Shown: positions 43,269-54,789, counted from the first letter of the stretch. The stretch is DNA of 64,000 nucleotides from Charina bottae (GCA_023362775.1 JALMGJ010000018.1:20317105-20381104), one strand, 5' to 3'. Numbers and translations are program-made. The notes: generated from the letters alone by a model not told the origin.

Positions 43269-44905
43269 TTAATTATGTTGGTGGGGGATACAGTTCATTG
43301 TAGATTCCTGTTTTTGTATTCTGAAGGATTAATAATCCCATCAGCCTTACTTTGCAGATACAAGATGGAATTAACTACATGAAGAGAAAAACTGAAGTGC
43401 AGAACTTCTTAAAACAAACATCCTTAATGTTTTTCATGGTGGTGATGGTTGTTTTTTAAGTTTCAAAAGTCATGGACCTTCTTACAACATCCCTTTAATG
43501 AGTCCATCTGAAAGGTTCAACCTGAGATTTTTCAACATGTTTTCTATGGGTTCAGGCTATAAATGCCCTATAGGTCAAAATGTCACCGTCTGCAACAAGG
43601 CCTTCTAAAAAATGAAAACCATTCACAGCAGAGAGAAAAGCTCTTTAAAAAGCGAAAAGCTGTATCCTCGGGCAGCATGGGCAAACCCATGTTTTCAGGA
43701 AAGACAGGAGGGAAAATAAACTATGAAATGATTTGGGTTTTGCCAGAAGAGAAAGAGGCGATCTCCTATATTTTTTCTAGAGCCAATTCTGCCACAAGGT
43801 TGTCTTCTTCCGGGATTGGTGATAAAGATGCATTTAGTCTCACGGAAATAGCAAGGCAAGTAGTTCTGCTATTAAGCACCTCATCACCCAACCGTCGTGT
43901 AATTCATTCTCCCCATGAACATGTCAATGTTACTTTCTGGCTTCACTTTTCTTCTATTTGCAGCAAAGTCTTCCTCTCCTCTGGGCACAGCATGGGCCGA
44001 AAGACAAGGTTGGGACAACGCCAGCGAGAGCTTTTTACAGCTGGGGCGCCTCCACCTTTTCTCCACCACTTCATCGATCCAATATCCAGCCCACTATGGC
44101 AGCATCAGACTCCTAAATACAGAAAATCCCTGGAGCTTCTCTTTGTTCTCCACCAAGGCCCACCTGGCAAAAAAAATATATTTTGCTCTCAAGGACACAG
44201 GGAGCCACGTTTCCATCTGTAGGGTATGGAGAGATGTCCCCCCTCTGATCGTTGATAGGAAGGACCTTAGGTTGCACTTGTCTCCAGACCTTCGTTCCTC
44301 CCTGTCCAATATACTTGGAGAGCTTAGGAACGGATTAAACCAGCAGTGGGACCTCTTTCTTCCTTGTTCCTAGACTGCCAAGAAAGGGGCAGAATGTCTT
44401 GCGAGAGGTCTAACCTCATCGCATTCAGAGGATTCTTGAGATTTAGTCTACTAGCCAGACGGATAGGTTACCCACCTCTTTGCTAACCATAAACGAATTC
44501 AGAACCGTGGCAAGGTTCTTATGCAAACGTGTCCATCTATTTTGGTTCCACCAGGGCAACTTAGAGCATAGAAGAAGAGGATGTCTACGTCCTGAGTAGG
44601 CCGTGGTTTGGATGTACATCGTCATTGATTATACTAGAGTTCAGCAGAGAAATTTGGGGAGGATTTTAAACATTGTGCCATCTTATTAGGGAGTTGGAAA
44701 GAAAATTGGAAATAGTCCACCAGGCCAATAATTTCTGCTGACTTTGGCTGACCCAGGCATCTAAGCACCATTAAGCAGAATTCCCATCTGGATCCATACC
44801 ACCTGCTATCAAAGAGGATGGAGAATGAAGCGTGTTTGAAGAGTTCTCTGTCACACAAGGTGGTCTCTTCTAAGATAGAAAGTATCACTGAAAAACAGTA
44901 CTGAA
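43269..44905. other. Unassigned; contains the longest open frame of the window
   Basis: A 219-codon plus-strand frame (43,563-44,222) overlaps a 152-codon frame in another phase (43,915-44,373). Neither contains a motif, signal peptide, repeat or conserved-looking block that I recognise, and neither has splice-site framing. I consider both chance, but they deserve a protein search. Confidence 0.35.
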
Positions 44906-44941
<36 letters not shown>

Positions 44942-44968
44942 ATCATCATTATCATTATCATCATCTAT
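44906..44968. repeat. (CTAT)n plus (CAT)n microsatellite
   Basis: About nine CTAT units, then ATCATCATTATCATT. Confidence 0.95.
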
Positions 44969-45242
44969 CTAACTATGAATCAATGACAAACAAATTGAAG
45001 ATGTTTGGAATTGAAAAAGCACATTTTTCCCCCATTGGTTCTAAAAGTGTACCTTTCCCCAACAACTTTACCTGATTCATTCACTGATTCATGGATTTCA
45101 TTGGTCCAGATTTCCTAACTGGGTCATATTCCCATTTTCTCATTGGTCCCTTGCTGGATATATTTAAAACTTTCCCTGTTCCAAGCATTGATTGAACAAA
45201 CCGATAAAGGAAAAAGTAAGTTTGGCTCTATTTCAAAAGAGA

Positions 45243-45321
<79 letters not shown>

Positions 45322-45326
45322 TTTCT
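45243..45326. repeat. (TTTC)n microsatellite
   Basis: About 20 uninterrupted TTTC units, pyrimidine on the plus strand. Confidence 0.97.
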
Positions 45327-45439
45327 TTCTCCCCTTTTTTTTTTCCCATAAAGGACAATCAGAGAACCACCGAGTCACTTTTCAAAAAAAAGCAACCGTC
45401 TTTTTGAATGCACTACACACTTGTAACATTTTCCTCCAG

Positions 45440-45740
45440 CCAAGCCCATGAAGATATTTATATATTATTTATCTTTTGAAGTTGTCATCGGTCAACTGGC
45501 CCCCCGCTGGGCAGCAAGATTCTCTTGCTACTTAAGGGAGAATTACGTGATTAAATTGAGACTTGAAAAGTCTCGCACAAGCTTCCCTCTGAAGGCTCTA
45601 ATGAAGTGGGTCCAAGTCCTCCTTCAATATCAACTTCGCCTGGCGTAGTTTGTTTTCACTCTGGTTAATCACCGACCAAAGCCTCTGTGCGGACCACCAG
45701 TTTCCAATAAGCTATAAAAGGCAGATCGGAAAGTATTGTT
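45440..45740. promoter_or_regulatory. Candidate conserved non-coding element with TATA-like box
   Basis: Repeat-free, mixed composition, ending in CCAATAAGCTATAAAAGGCA at about 45,701-45,720, which combines a CCAAT-like and a TATA-like word about 10 bp apart. No downstream exon is recognised. Purely an impression from composition. Confidence 0.2.
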
Positions 45741-46135
45741 CTTTTCTACAGAGCTTAGTGGAGAGCAGATGAATTAAACCTGTTCAAAGTCAGAACAGTC
45801 AAGGAGAGGCAGAGGGATTGAGGGCAGGATCCTGAAAAGTAAATTAATGTCTTAGGACGTAATTGATGGCACCTCCAACAAAAGTCCTGGGCTCATGCTG
45901 TCCTTGGAAATTAAAATATTGGGCAGGAGCAGCCCTTGGAGACAATCAAGACAATCAGAACAAGGCTGTGAATTCCTGAACAAGCTTTTCTTAAAGAGAC
46001 CGTTGTTTTCTGGTGGCCAAAGAGTTGCCCAGCTGCCCAGCTCTACCTTCACCTCCCCCCTAAGGGGCGCTGAGAACTTGCATCAACCATGATGAAATAA
46101 CAACCCCCCAAAACGCCATCAATGTCCTTTACTTG
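45741..46135. other. Unassigned stretch
   Basis: Nothing recognised. Confidence 0.35.
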
Positions 46136-46137
46136 TT

Positions 46138-46275
46138 TGCGGCTCAGTATGTCGTGTGAATCCAACCAGTAGGGTTTGTTAGTTGTGCTTTACAGCTTAA
46201 AGTGTTGCATAAGTACAACTGATCGTGGTCAAGTTAAGCCAGCCATGGCTTATGGTATTGTATCGCAAACATAGA
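46138..46275. repeat. Dispersed TTCACACAACATGCTAAACC-type repeat
   Basis: GTCGTGTGAATCCAACCAGT, GGTTTGTTAGTTGTGC and TTAAGCCAGCCATGGCTTA modules, minus-strand order. Confidence 0.4.
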
Positions 46276-46871
46276 ATGCAAACACACTTTCTGGTCCAGC
46301 TTGGGCCAGAAGCTTCAAGTCCCCAGCAGAAACCATGTCCACGCAAGGTCAGTTTTAGGACAGGGAATCAGATCAGTTTCAGGCCTCATCATTCACTAGC
46401 AAGGCCTTACTCATGAGGAGTCTTTCTTTTTATTCTTTTAGGTGGACCCCTTCTATACGTACTGGCACTTTCTGATGCCACCTTCTCCTCCTAAAACTAG
46501 GCAGAAACATTATTTCCTTCTTGGATTGAGTGGGACAATCTCCATATCTCAAGGAGGTGAGTTCAAGGACATTTCCATCAAGAAACCATGATCTCCCTGG
46601 TCACTTCCAGTGTTCCTAGGTATAAATCACTCCCTGGAAGCTGCTCTGGAGTCCTTCCAGGAAGTGCATGACTCATTCAAAAAACTGATTGAGATTCACT
46701 GCCTGGAAGAGGGTATGCATAGGTTGGCAAAATGGGCAGCCAGGGATCACAAAGTGGCAGCCATCTCTTGAAAACATTATGTTGATAACCTCTGAAATTG
46801 CAGCCAACATTCCACTGTTTTAAGAGGAGGACCTAGTGCTGAGCATCCCATAATTGTCTGACTAATTTAAC
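46276..46871. other. Unassigned stretch
   Basis: No exon or named repeat. Confidence 0.35.
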
Positions 46872-46873
46872 TA

Positions 46874-47276
46874 GAGATAGTCCTTGCTTAACTATCACAA
46901 TTGGGACTGGAATTTAGGTCGCTAAGTGATGTGGTTGTTAAGTGAATCTGGACCCAATTTTACCACCATTTTTATGGCGGTCATTAAGCGAATCACATGG
47001 CCAAGTGAAACACATGGTTGTTAAGCGCATCACAAGGTTCCCTATTGATTTTGCTTATCGGAAGCCAGCCAGGAAGGTCAAAAATGTTGATCATGTGACC
47101 GCGAGACGCTGCAACCGTCATAAATGTGAGCTGGTTGCCAAGTGTCTGAATTGTGATCATGTGACTGCGGGGATGCTACAACGGTTGTCAGTGCGAGAAA
47201 TGGTTGTAAGTCATTTTTTCAGCGCCGTCGTAACTCTAGGAGGTCGCTAAATGAACGGTTAAGCAAGGACTGCCCG
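46874..47276. mobile_element. Tc1/mariner-like MITE, about 403 bp, TA flanks
   Basis: Inverted ends: AGTCCTTGCTTAAC near 46,879 and GTTAAGCAAGGACT near 47,258. TA dinucleotides immediately flank both ends (46,872-46,873 and 47,277-47,278). Internal TTAAGTGAATC and GATCATGTGACC words are repeated. I know this as an abundant squamate repeat. Assignment to Tc1/mariner is inferred from the TA flanks. An internal fragment of the family lies at 6,622-6,705. An open frame of 102 codons inside it is not a gene. Confidence 0.75.
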
Positions 47277-47279
47277 TAG

Positions 47280-48410
47280 TTCTTTGCAAGCAAGCCATTC
47301 AGAAAAGGACTGCCAAGGGAGGGGCGGGGATGGGGGTGGTCAGCAGAAGAGCATGGATACTCTACGTACCTGCTAGGTGTTTGCTTCCACAATGAAAAAC
47401 CCAGTGGATTTCTCTTCTAGGAACAAAGCGGGGATAGGAAATAGCCTGTTTGCTCTTCGGCGGGATGTGTCTTGAAGTCCTTCTGCAGCGAGAGACTGGG
47501 AACGAGGAGGCCTCTTCTAAGCTAGCGTTTGCTGCACCCAGTCCACGCAAGCAGAGACTTCATAAATAATTGCATTATAAAAAGAGGTGTGGCCCCGTTT
47601 TTACCCATGTCAAGTACTTTTTAATCTGTTTAAACAACTAAACATCTGTCGCTCAATTGGCTGTGGAAACCCTTGTGAAAGAATTTGTCTTTGCTTTTCT
47701 TCCCCCCGTGGGTTGGTTTTAATTCCCATTTCCAATCCTCCCAGCAGTCTTGAGGACAGTCCTTACCAGACAGCTGCCCTGCTGCCCCATTTATTGCCAG
47801 AGCCGGCCTTCCTACCTTAGCAGAAAACCCGTAGGAGGGTTCCAAAGGCCGGCTCATAACTTTGCAGGGTGCCAACGAAATGGAGTTCCATGTGTGCAAA
47901 AGTTTCCCCCTATCCTTTGGCTTCACACATTTTCCTTCTGGACCTTTCTGGCCATTTAGCGTCCGTCTTGCACAGCCCGCGGATGGCTTGACTTCTAAGA
48001 CTTGGAGCACAACTCATTCACGAAAACGTTCCTGATTCAAGATTCAAAGGAGATTTCTGCTTCACTCTGCTTTCTAGCTCAACCCCCGCCAGCCCGCTTT
48101 TTCTCTTCCCTTTTTGTTCTCACAAGAAAATCAATTCCCTCGAAGAACTCCTTAATCCCACTTTTGCAATCAACAATTGGCGGTTGTATGTGGCTCTAAC
48201 AGATTAAGAACTAGGATGATGCGCTTGTCTTGTTTAATTCAACCCTATTCAGGTAACCGCAGCCCCTCGGACTTTGTAGTGCCGAGTTCACAACTTTTAG
48301 AGGAAGACCTTCTAGTATCACGGTTTCCTGGGGCGCCCAGCACCATTCCCACTTTGAATTAGGCCAGACAAAACAAAAACTAAGTCTTTGAGCTTGACTT
48401 GCAGGCTTCG
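47280..48410. other. Unassigned stretch
   Basis: No transposon recognised. 47,580-47,680 contains forkhead-like TAAACAAC words. No exon. Confidence 0.35.
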
Positions 48411-48500
48411 GGGTGCTTTTCTTTTCTTTTCTTTCTTTCTTTTTTTTTTTCTTATTCCCCCTTCTTCTTCTCTTCCTTTTTCCTTTCCCCCCTCCTCCTC
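48411..48500. repeat. Pyrimidine-rich tract
   Basis: About 90 bp of CTTTT/CTTCC/TTTTT mix, impure. Confidence 0.85.
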
Positions 48501-48742
48501 TGCATTCAAGGCAAAAAAAAGGGGGGGGATTTCAAAAACGTCTGCTTCGGGAACACCAACCCACCACAAATCAAAGGAGAAACAATGGAGGAAGGGATAA
48601 AGTTGAGGTGCAAACGGAGGGGAAAAATTATTTGAGATGGTGGGGTTTGTTTGTTTTAAAAAGATTCCAATCTCTCCCCCCTCCAACGCACACAAAACAA
48701 TCTTCATAGTTAAGAACCTGTGAAAAAATTCAGGCCGGTAAT

Positions 48743-48757
48743 ATCTCCATGGCAACC
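48743..48757 (-). promoter_or_regulatory. RFX/X-box-like motif
   Basis: Minus strand reads GGTTGCCATGGAGAT, close to the palindromic X-box GTTGCCATGGCAAC bound by RFX factors, with one half perfect. The surrounding 48.7-48.85 kb is repeat-free. A single motif match is weak evidence. Confidence 0.3.
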
Positions 48758-48859
48758 AAAGATTAAGTTCATAGGGGCTGCTGGGAGGGCGGGAGATGGC
48801 TGGAGTTTAAGATAAATGCCAAAATCATCCATGATTTTATTTGGCGGGAGGGCTTGATA

Positions 48860-49640
48860 GAAATAGATGTGTTGAGGGACTTTTGTGTATGTGTGTGAAT
48901 GTGTCAAATGTTTTGCAGGATCAGGAAAGTAGAGCATTCTTGCTCATTGGTGGCCTTACCCCTCTGGTTTACGGCCAATTTTTGGTGAGGTTTTGCTCCC
49001 CAAAGGCAACAGAGTCGAGCTTAGAAATGCTGTTTCGGACAAACAGGTGGATGGTATGCCAAAAACCCAACCAACCAACCAACCAGTTTCTATCCTCTAC
49101 GAAGATGCAGTCAAGTAGTAGTACTCCCCACTCAATGCCGGCCCAACGTGCCTCCTTGCCTTCGTTCAGAAATTTGCACAATTCGCTTCTCAAACCCTTC
49201 AGTTTCTCCTCAGCGATAAAAGTTGTTTTTGTTTCGATTTGAGCAACCACCACCACCTTCAGCTCATTCTCTCTTTCTTGTTCTTAATTGCCCTGGCCCC
49301 TTCATAATTACCAACATGGCAAAAATGAATGAAATCTAAATAACTGTTGAAGGCCACTCTGCTGAAGACTCTCTGCCGTGTCCCACTCTTGTGCCTTTTC
49401 TGCGTCCCGAAAAGAAAGGGAACAAAGCAACAGATTCAAAAACCGGCTGAAGGGACAAACAACAGGCGCAACACTGCTCCCTCATCCGTGTCTGAGGTTA
49501 GGATGAAAGGACCCTAGTTTCTGAGAAACAGAACGTCACAAAAGAGACAGGACGGCTGACAAAACTTTTCTTTTTCATGCCTTTTATGGAAGAGGAAAAG
49601 AGAGGCCGCGAAAGAGAAGGCTTGCAAATTACGACGGTGG
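48860..49640. other. Unassigned stretch
   Basis: Contains a short (CCAA)n run (49,070-49,084). No exon recognised. Confidence 0.35.
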
Positions 49641-49699
49641 TGGCGCCGGCGGCAATGGTTGGGATAATATTATAACATTATTATTTCAGGAATATTCGT

Positions 49700-49870
49700 C
49701 ATTCCTGGTTGTGTGTCATGGCTACAAGACGGAGCAGTGAATCGAGAAGTCGCTGGTCTGAATCCCCCCGTCTCTGGATGCAAAGGGGCCGCCCTCTCTC
49801 GTCTCTGCCCACCACCACCTACAACATGAGGGTCAACGATCCTGAGTGGAGATAAAGTTGATGTTGATTT
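49700..49870 (+). mobile_element. Possible tRNA-derived SINE remnant
   Basis: GTCATGGCTACAAGACGGAG then CGCTGGTCTGAATCCCCCC recall the box A and box B layout of a tRNA head, about 40 bp apart. No TSD. Weak. Confidence 0.3.
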
Positions 49871-49872
49871 AT

Positions 49873-49913
49873 TTCTTCTGCTTCTATCTGGCCTCAAGAT
49901 AGAAGCAGAAGAA
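49873..49913. repeat. Perfect 17-bp hairpin, 7-nt loop
   Basis: TTCTTCTGCTTCTATCT and its exact complement AGATAGAAGCAGAAGAA are separated by GGCCTCA. It lies at the end of the possible SINE remnant. Confidence 0.85.
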
Positions 49914-49984
49914 TTTAGTATTGTTAAACAAATTCATTTGGTCGTTCCCATCCCATCCAGAAGGGTTGACACACTCCAGGTTCC

Positions 49985-50340
49985 TTCTTGAAAGCCATGT
50001 CATCTGGTGGGACCCAGGCAGCAGACCTTGTTATGGTGTCCACTTTATGGAACCACCTCCCTCATGAGATCTGGATGCCCCAACCCTGCTAGTCTTCTGG
50101 AAGGCCTTGAAGACCTTTGAAGACCCCAGACATTGGGGTCGAGATGTTAGTGGGGCCCAGCACATATGAACGTTGGAAACTTTTGGGTTTTACGTCGTTG
50201 GAATTTTTTTTAGGGGGGCCTCCATCAATTTTCTAATTGGTGGCTGTTATTGTGTATTTATTTGCCTGTTCACCACCCAGTTACTTAGGTTAAGATGGGC
50301 AGCCATGAAAACTTGTTTAACAAGTAAGTAAATAAAGCAA
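49985..50340 (+). mobile_element. Decayed LINE reverse-transcriptase end (L2/CR1-like)
   Basis: ATGGAACCACCTCCCTCATG followed by GGAAGGCCTTGAAGACC corresponds to the LWNxLPxE ... FRKALKTW region of the LINE at 62,420-63,014, now broken by frameshifts. The 3' end has AGATGGGCAGCCATGAAAAC and a short AAGTAAATAAA tail. Confidence 0.7.
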
Positions 50341-51370
50341 AAGACGCTGAATTCCAGCAACGCAGACAAAGCACTTTGAATTCTGGAAAGTACGGTGCCG
50401 GTGTTAAGTATTGATAGGGTGATGACCAGAAGACAGGAAAAAAAGTAGGTTGGGAGATGAATGGAGTCCACCGAGTCTCTTCCCCACATTGGCAGCAACT
50501 AAGGGGCACTTCTGCACAACTTTCAAGGTCTGGTTGATGTAAAAAGGGGTTTTGTTTTATTTTTAATTTTATTTTGTGGCATGACTTCACCTGTTGTATA
50601 AACCCGCTAACCCATCTTGTTAATTTATGGCTCCATGTATAGTGGACACCCCCAAGCTGGGGTAATTTAGTAACCAGGTCAAGTGTGTAAGGTGAATGCA
50701 GTGAGCAAAATAGCAGACATTTAATTTGGCTGGTGACCTAAAACAGTCCAGCTTAAAATTGGCCAGGGAAGGGTGATGGTTTCTGCTGGATCTGGCAATG
50801 ACCCTAAATTCAGCTCTCAAGACCAAGAATCAGGCAATGTCAAAAAGCCAACAGCCCATTCCTTGCCTGTTTAACAAGCCCATCAAAATAAATGAGAGCA
50901 AAGATGCAATCCAAAGCAGCTGAAAACCTGGACTGGGGCAAAATTAGATTCTCTCAACTAGCCAGTGTAACAAATGTCCGTCTTTCCGAGGAAGGGCAAT
51001 CTACGCCTACTATATCTTTGCACTATTGTGCTCAAGACCTCTGTAGAGGAAGGAAAGAGGCAAACGAGCTGTAGAGCTAATATTTTTTTCTTTTCCATGC
51101 ATGGATTGCCAATCCACTCTACCAGAGATAAAACTCTGCAGAATCCCATAACAGATCGGCAACCAGAAAATCAATATTTCAGCAACTTCAGGAGATCACA
51201 GGGGTCCAGGGAGACCTGGCCAAGAGTAAGCAAATTGATTTTTCTTTCCAGGGGAAATTGCTTGGCAAAAAGAGAGGAAGAAGCATCTCTTCTGCCCATT
51301 TTAATCAGGGAACTCCTGGAGTTGTTCCATCCTGTGACTCTCAACAGCCGTTCTGAGGAAAACAACCAAA
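50341..51370. other. Unassigned stretch
   Basis: No exon or named repeat. Confidence 0.35.
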
Positions 51371-51371
51371 A

Positions 51372-51440
51372 AAAAACCCGATGGCATCTGAAAGATTAAC
51401 GGGTTTATTGTGGCATAAAGGTTTTGGAGACCAGAACCCA
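51372..51440. mobile_element. Scrap of inverted-repeat element
   Basis: GGCATCTGAAAGATTAACGG then TTTATTGTGGCATAAAGG resembles a half of the family at 23,052-23,204. Confidence 0.35.
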
Positions 51441-51845
51441 CTCAATCGGAGGTCTCTCCCTCTTCCTGATCTGCTCCCCCAGTTGGCAATGATAGGAACA
51501 CACGTACCCATATGGATTGAAATAACTCAACTCAAGTCAAATGGGCAGAAGATGCAAACTGTTCAGTCAAGGCAAGCTGAAGAAAATGCATATATGGAGA
51601 AGCACGTTGACTGGTTTCCCGATCTTCCTTTCTCCATCTCATTTAATACCTGTATTGAAAGGGTGTTCCATGCAGCTTCCTGCCTTCGTTGGGGGTCTAC
51701 CCATTCTTGGGACAAAAAAAACCTCCCAAGGACAATTCTGATTTAATTTTATTAACATGACAACCAAGGTAAGTTCATTATAACTCTGCTTACTCCCTGT
51801 GTGTGTAAACATGTTCCCTTTTCGACATATCCTAATTCCATTGAT
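51441..51845. other. Unassigned stretch
   Basis: A 121-codon frame spans 51,381-51,746 without any recognisable motif. No other feature. Confidence 0.35.
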
Positions 51846-51847
51846 TT

Positions 51848-52087
51848 ACTGTACATCCTGCCTTTCATCAAGGAAGGAGTTCAGAATGACTTATACTGTA
51901 GACTACTAACTCCTCCCTTTTCTTTCCCCCACAACCACAATCTTGTGAGGTAGGTTGGGCTGAGAGGCAGGCAGACCAAATGGAGCAGAGACACCCCGTG
52001 AGTTTCCTTGGCTAAGGGTAGATTTGAACCCGAGTCTCCCTGAGCCAAGTCCAATACCTTATCCACTAACTTATCCACTACCACACC
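51848..52087 (-). mobile_element. tRNA-derived SINE (CORE-like)
   Basis: On the minus strand: AGTGGATAAGGTATTGGAC (box A-like), GGAGACTCGGGTTCAAATC (box B GGTTCAAATC), then CAGCCCAACCTACCTCACAA and a 3' end GATGAAAGGCAGGATGTACA. Partly diverged. Confidence 0.75.
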
Positions 52088-52209
52088 TTGCGGTCAAAAT
52101 CACAATATTGACCTTATAATTGATTGAGATTGATCCCGTTTGGATTGTTAAAGCGATCCAATTTTAAAAATTGGTTCGATTCCATTCAGGTGTCTGAACC
52201 ATCTTAGAG

Positions 52210-52344
52210 CAGTGTTTCTCAACCTTGGCAAGTTTAAGAGGTGTGGACTTCAACTCCCAGAATTCCCCAGCCAGCCATGCTGGCTGGGGAATTCTGGGAG
52301 TTGAAGTCCACATCTCTTAAACTTGCCAAGGTTGAGAAACACTG
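52210..52344. mobile_element. Complete palindromic hAT MITE, perfect 8-bp TSD
   Basis: 135 bp. Arms of about 66 bp are complementary with one mismatch, centred on GCCAGCCATGCTGGC. Termini CAGTGTTTCTCAACCTTGG. TSD tcttagag at 52,202-52,209 and 52,345-52,352 is identical. This is the reference for half copies near 5.0, 6.1, 17.9 and 22.9 kb and the relatives at 6.4, 26.4 and 41.7 kb. Confidence 0.96.
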
Positions 52345-52352
52345 TCTTAGAG

Positions 52353-53695
52353 CCTTGATTCAATCCAGACTTTGGAATCAAGGGAAAAAAACTACTTTGG
52401 GGCATGAGCAAAAGACAGCAACCCTTCTGATTTGGAAGTTCAATCCCATCGTGTTGAATCAGATCACCAAAGTGTCTCATTATCTTAGCATTCACCTTGA
52501 TTGTGGGTTGCATTATTAACTGTAACCAAACAGAACATGTTCAACCCATCAGTTATATCCAATGTAATTTCGAGAAGCATGCATACATTCTTTCAACTGC
52601 CTCATGTTTGCTCAGAAAACATCCTTTGATCACGGACAGGCGCAGTCCAACATTTGGGAGATTCTCACAAGGAGTTGTGGCATTATGGCAGGCAGAAAAC
52701 AATGCGGAGCAAGGGAAGAGGAGCACTGAGGCCTGAATACCTCAAGGGCAGCTGACCACATGTCTAATGGCTGATACCCTGATGGTTTTTTACACAGGCT
52801 GATTCTGATGTGATTTGAAATTTACAAAATGGTTGATTACAAATCCAGGCCAGTGAAAGGTCAGCCAGTGCCCCAGATGGCACTTTCAAGCAGGCGCAAA
52901 CCAAAAGTCAATTGTCCATTTGAATCAAATCCCCACCTGAATTTACGGCACGGCACGCAGAGGCCTTGAGAAGCTCGGAGCCCTCCCAAATGGGGCTGTG
53001 CAGATGTCCGCGGTGGTCTTTGTGCACCAGCGAGGGGGTGGGAAAAGACAACCGGGAAACGGTGAATGAGGAGGACGTAACTCGAGCCCAGCCGCAACAG
53101 GCACCGGTTGTTTCCCTTGTTGCACAAGGAAACTTGGCAAACGAAATGCAACAGAGTCACCCCAAAGTCAGTTGTGCCCTGAGAATCTCGCCCAAGGTGA
53201 AGAGAACACGGTAGGTGGCATGGTGGCCTCAGCAGCACCGGTGGCCCAAACACACTTGGAACAGATCAGTCCTGTTCCAAAATCAGCATGGAGGGCCATT
53301 GGTCGATAAGCAATTTTTATAGCATCCAAGTCTAACAGTTAGGTGTGGAAGGGAGAGACCAGAAGGCGTGGAAGGTACTTTTATGCATTCCTAGATGGGG
53401 TGGCACTTGGTTTGGGCAGGAAGTGCTCCTTGGCTTTTGAAGAGCTTCCAGGAGGCTGCATACCTTTAAGAGAATGAGCCCCCAAGAAAGAAGTGGGGGG
53501 GGGGTCCCAAAGAGAAAGGAATCTTGATTGAATCTAAAGTTACCTTAAATGAAATATAGTTAATATGATTTTCCCCCTTCTATTCTAATAAAAGCTTGCC
53601 ATTTGTTGCAACCTTGAAAGAGCTCTTTTGGCCACACCAAGATCTTCACCTCCACCCAGGGTTCCTTTGGCACCCAAGAGCCAAATTGACCCGTA
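52353..53695. other. Unassigned stretch
   Basis: No exon or named repeat. Short G run near 53,497. Confidence 0.35.
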
Positions 53696-53699
53696 TGCC

Positions 53700-53830
53700 A
53701 ATGGTAGAGTTGGTTTGCAGTTTAGCATGTTATGCAAACTCAGCCAGAGGGGTTGGTGGTTTAGCATATTGTGTGAATCGTGGGCTTAGTGGATAACCTT
53801 TGGCTAAACCAACCATAGCTTAAGGTGGTG
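53700..53830. repeat. Dispersed TTCACACAACATGCTAAACC-type repeat
   Basis: GGTTTGCAGTTTAGCATGTT then ATGCAAACTCAGCC, and again GGTGGTTTAGCATATTGTGT, then GGCTAAACCAACCATAGC. Two tandem motif copies about 55 bp apart. Confidence 0.5.
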
Positions 53831-53909
53831 TGGGATCCCAGCCAGGAGAACAAAGTGGTAGCGTAAAATTAGATAGCAGCTCTTGAAGATGAGCAACAAG
53901 AGGTTGAAA

Positions 53910-54149
53910 TCACATTACAGTCTCTTCTTGAACCAAGTCTTCAAGTAGATATTGCATGAACGTCTGTTGGCAGTGCCATGGATCCAGGTCCCTATCCTGC
54001 TTCCAGATGTGTTTCGTGTCCCACTTGATGTCCCTTTTGATGCTTTCTGAAGCAAAGTACAAATCTTTGAACTTAGCACCCACAAGTCCAGTTATTTCCT
54101 GCAGCTGAGGAGTGAACCTCAGCAGGAATTTTGAATCCAGACCATCCAT
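53910..54149 (-). other. Protein-like open frame of 79 codons, unrecognised
   Basis: Minus-strand product contains LQEITGLVGAKFKDLYFASE and DRDLDPWHCQQTFMQYLLED. The charged, aromatic-rich and repeat-free composition looks more like real protein than the other frames of the window. An in-frame stop (TAG) sits directly before the ATG. That AG could also act as a splice acceptor, so it might be an exon of a gene on the minus strand, a fragment of a processed pseudogene, or chance. I do not recognise the family, and the flanking 500 bp offer no second exon. Confidence 0.25.
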
Positions 54150-54789
54150 CTACATCAGCTACTACGGGCTGGGGCTTGCTTGCTAATCCATTGATAAAGT
54201 GAGATCACGGATGGACATTTAACATGATGACTCTGAAAGATCATGCTTTTCCCTATAATAGTGTTTCCTTGCTTTTTTTCACCCCCCTGAACAAATATTC
54301 AAAATTAAAACATGCATTGCCCCCCCCCCCTCAAAAAACAGCTGTCTCAGAGAAAGAGCGAGTGTGCATGATTAAGCTTTCTTCTTGGCAAAAGCTGTCA
54401 TGAGTTTATGGGTATTCATTAAAATCCTGCCCTAATTGCTCCCTCATCAGCTATGAATTTTAAGAAGCTTAGTTACTAAGTGTTTAAATTCCATTTATTG
54501 ACAGAAAACAGAAAATTCGCTAATGACTGCAGGGTGATGTCAGCATTGTCGTGCCTAACGCTTGTTTTACACAGCCATACAAAGGAGGCCAGTTTCAAGA
54601 TTTCACCCTTCCGGATGAAAGCCGTCCCCGTGGGAAGTCAGCGGGGAGCAGAAGGAACCCAGACTGTTTTCACCGAGAGAAAGACGACCGCTGCTTATTG
54701 CTGAAACCTGAAAAGACTTTTGAAATGAAGCAGGTCAGAATTAGCCATTAGGGTGACTCTACTGTAGGGCCGATCACCCTCTTCAAATA
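54150..54789. other. Unassigned stretch
   Basis: Includes a C run at about 54,320. No exon or repeat named. Confidence 0.35.

Noticed and set aside
43563..44222. Longest open frame (219 codons, plus strand)
   Set aside because: No domain, signal peptide, repeat or splice framing. It overlaps a 152-codon frame in another phase with equal claims. In 64 kb of vertebrate DNA one frame of this size is not surprising.
45705..45720. Core promoter with CCAAT and TATA boxes
   Set aside because: The spacing (about 10 bp) is not typical and no transcript or exon follows. Kept only as a low-confidence candidate element.
46942..47250. 102-codon frame
   Set aside because: Lies wholly within the Tc1/mariner-like MITE.
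49873..49913. microRNA precursor
   Set aside because: A 17-bp stem with a 7-nt loop is too short for a normal pre-miRNA, and it may be the end of a SINE.
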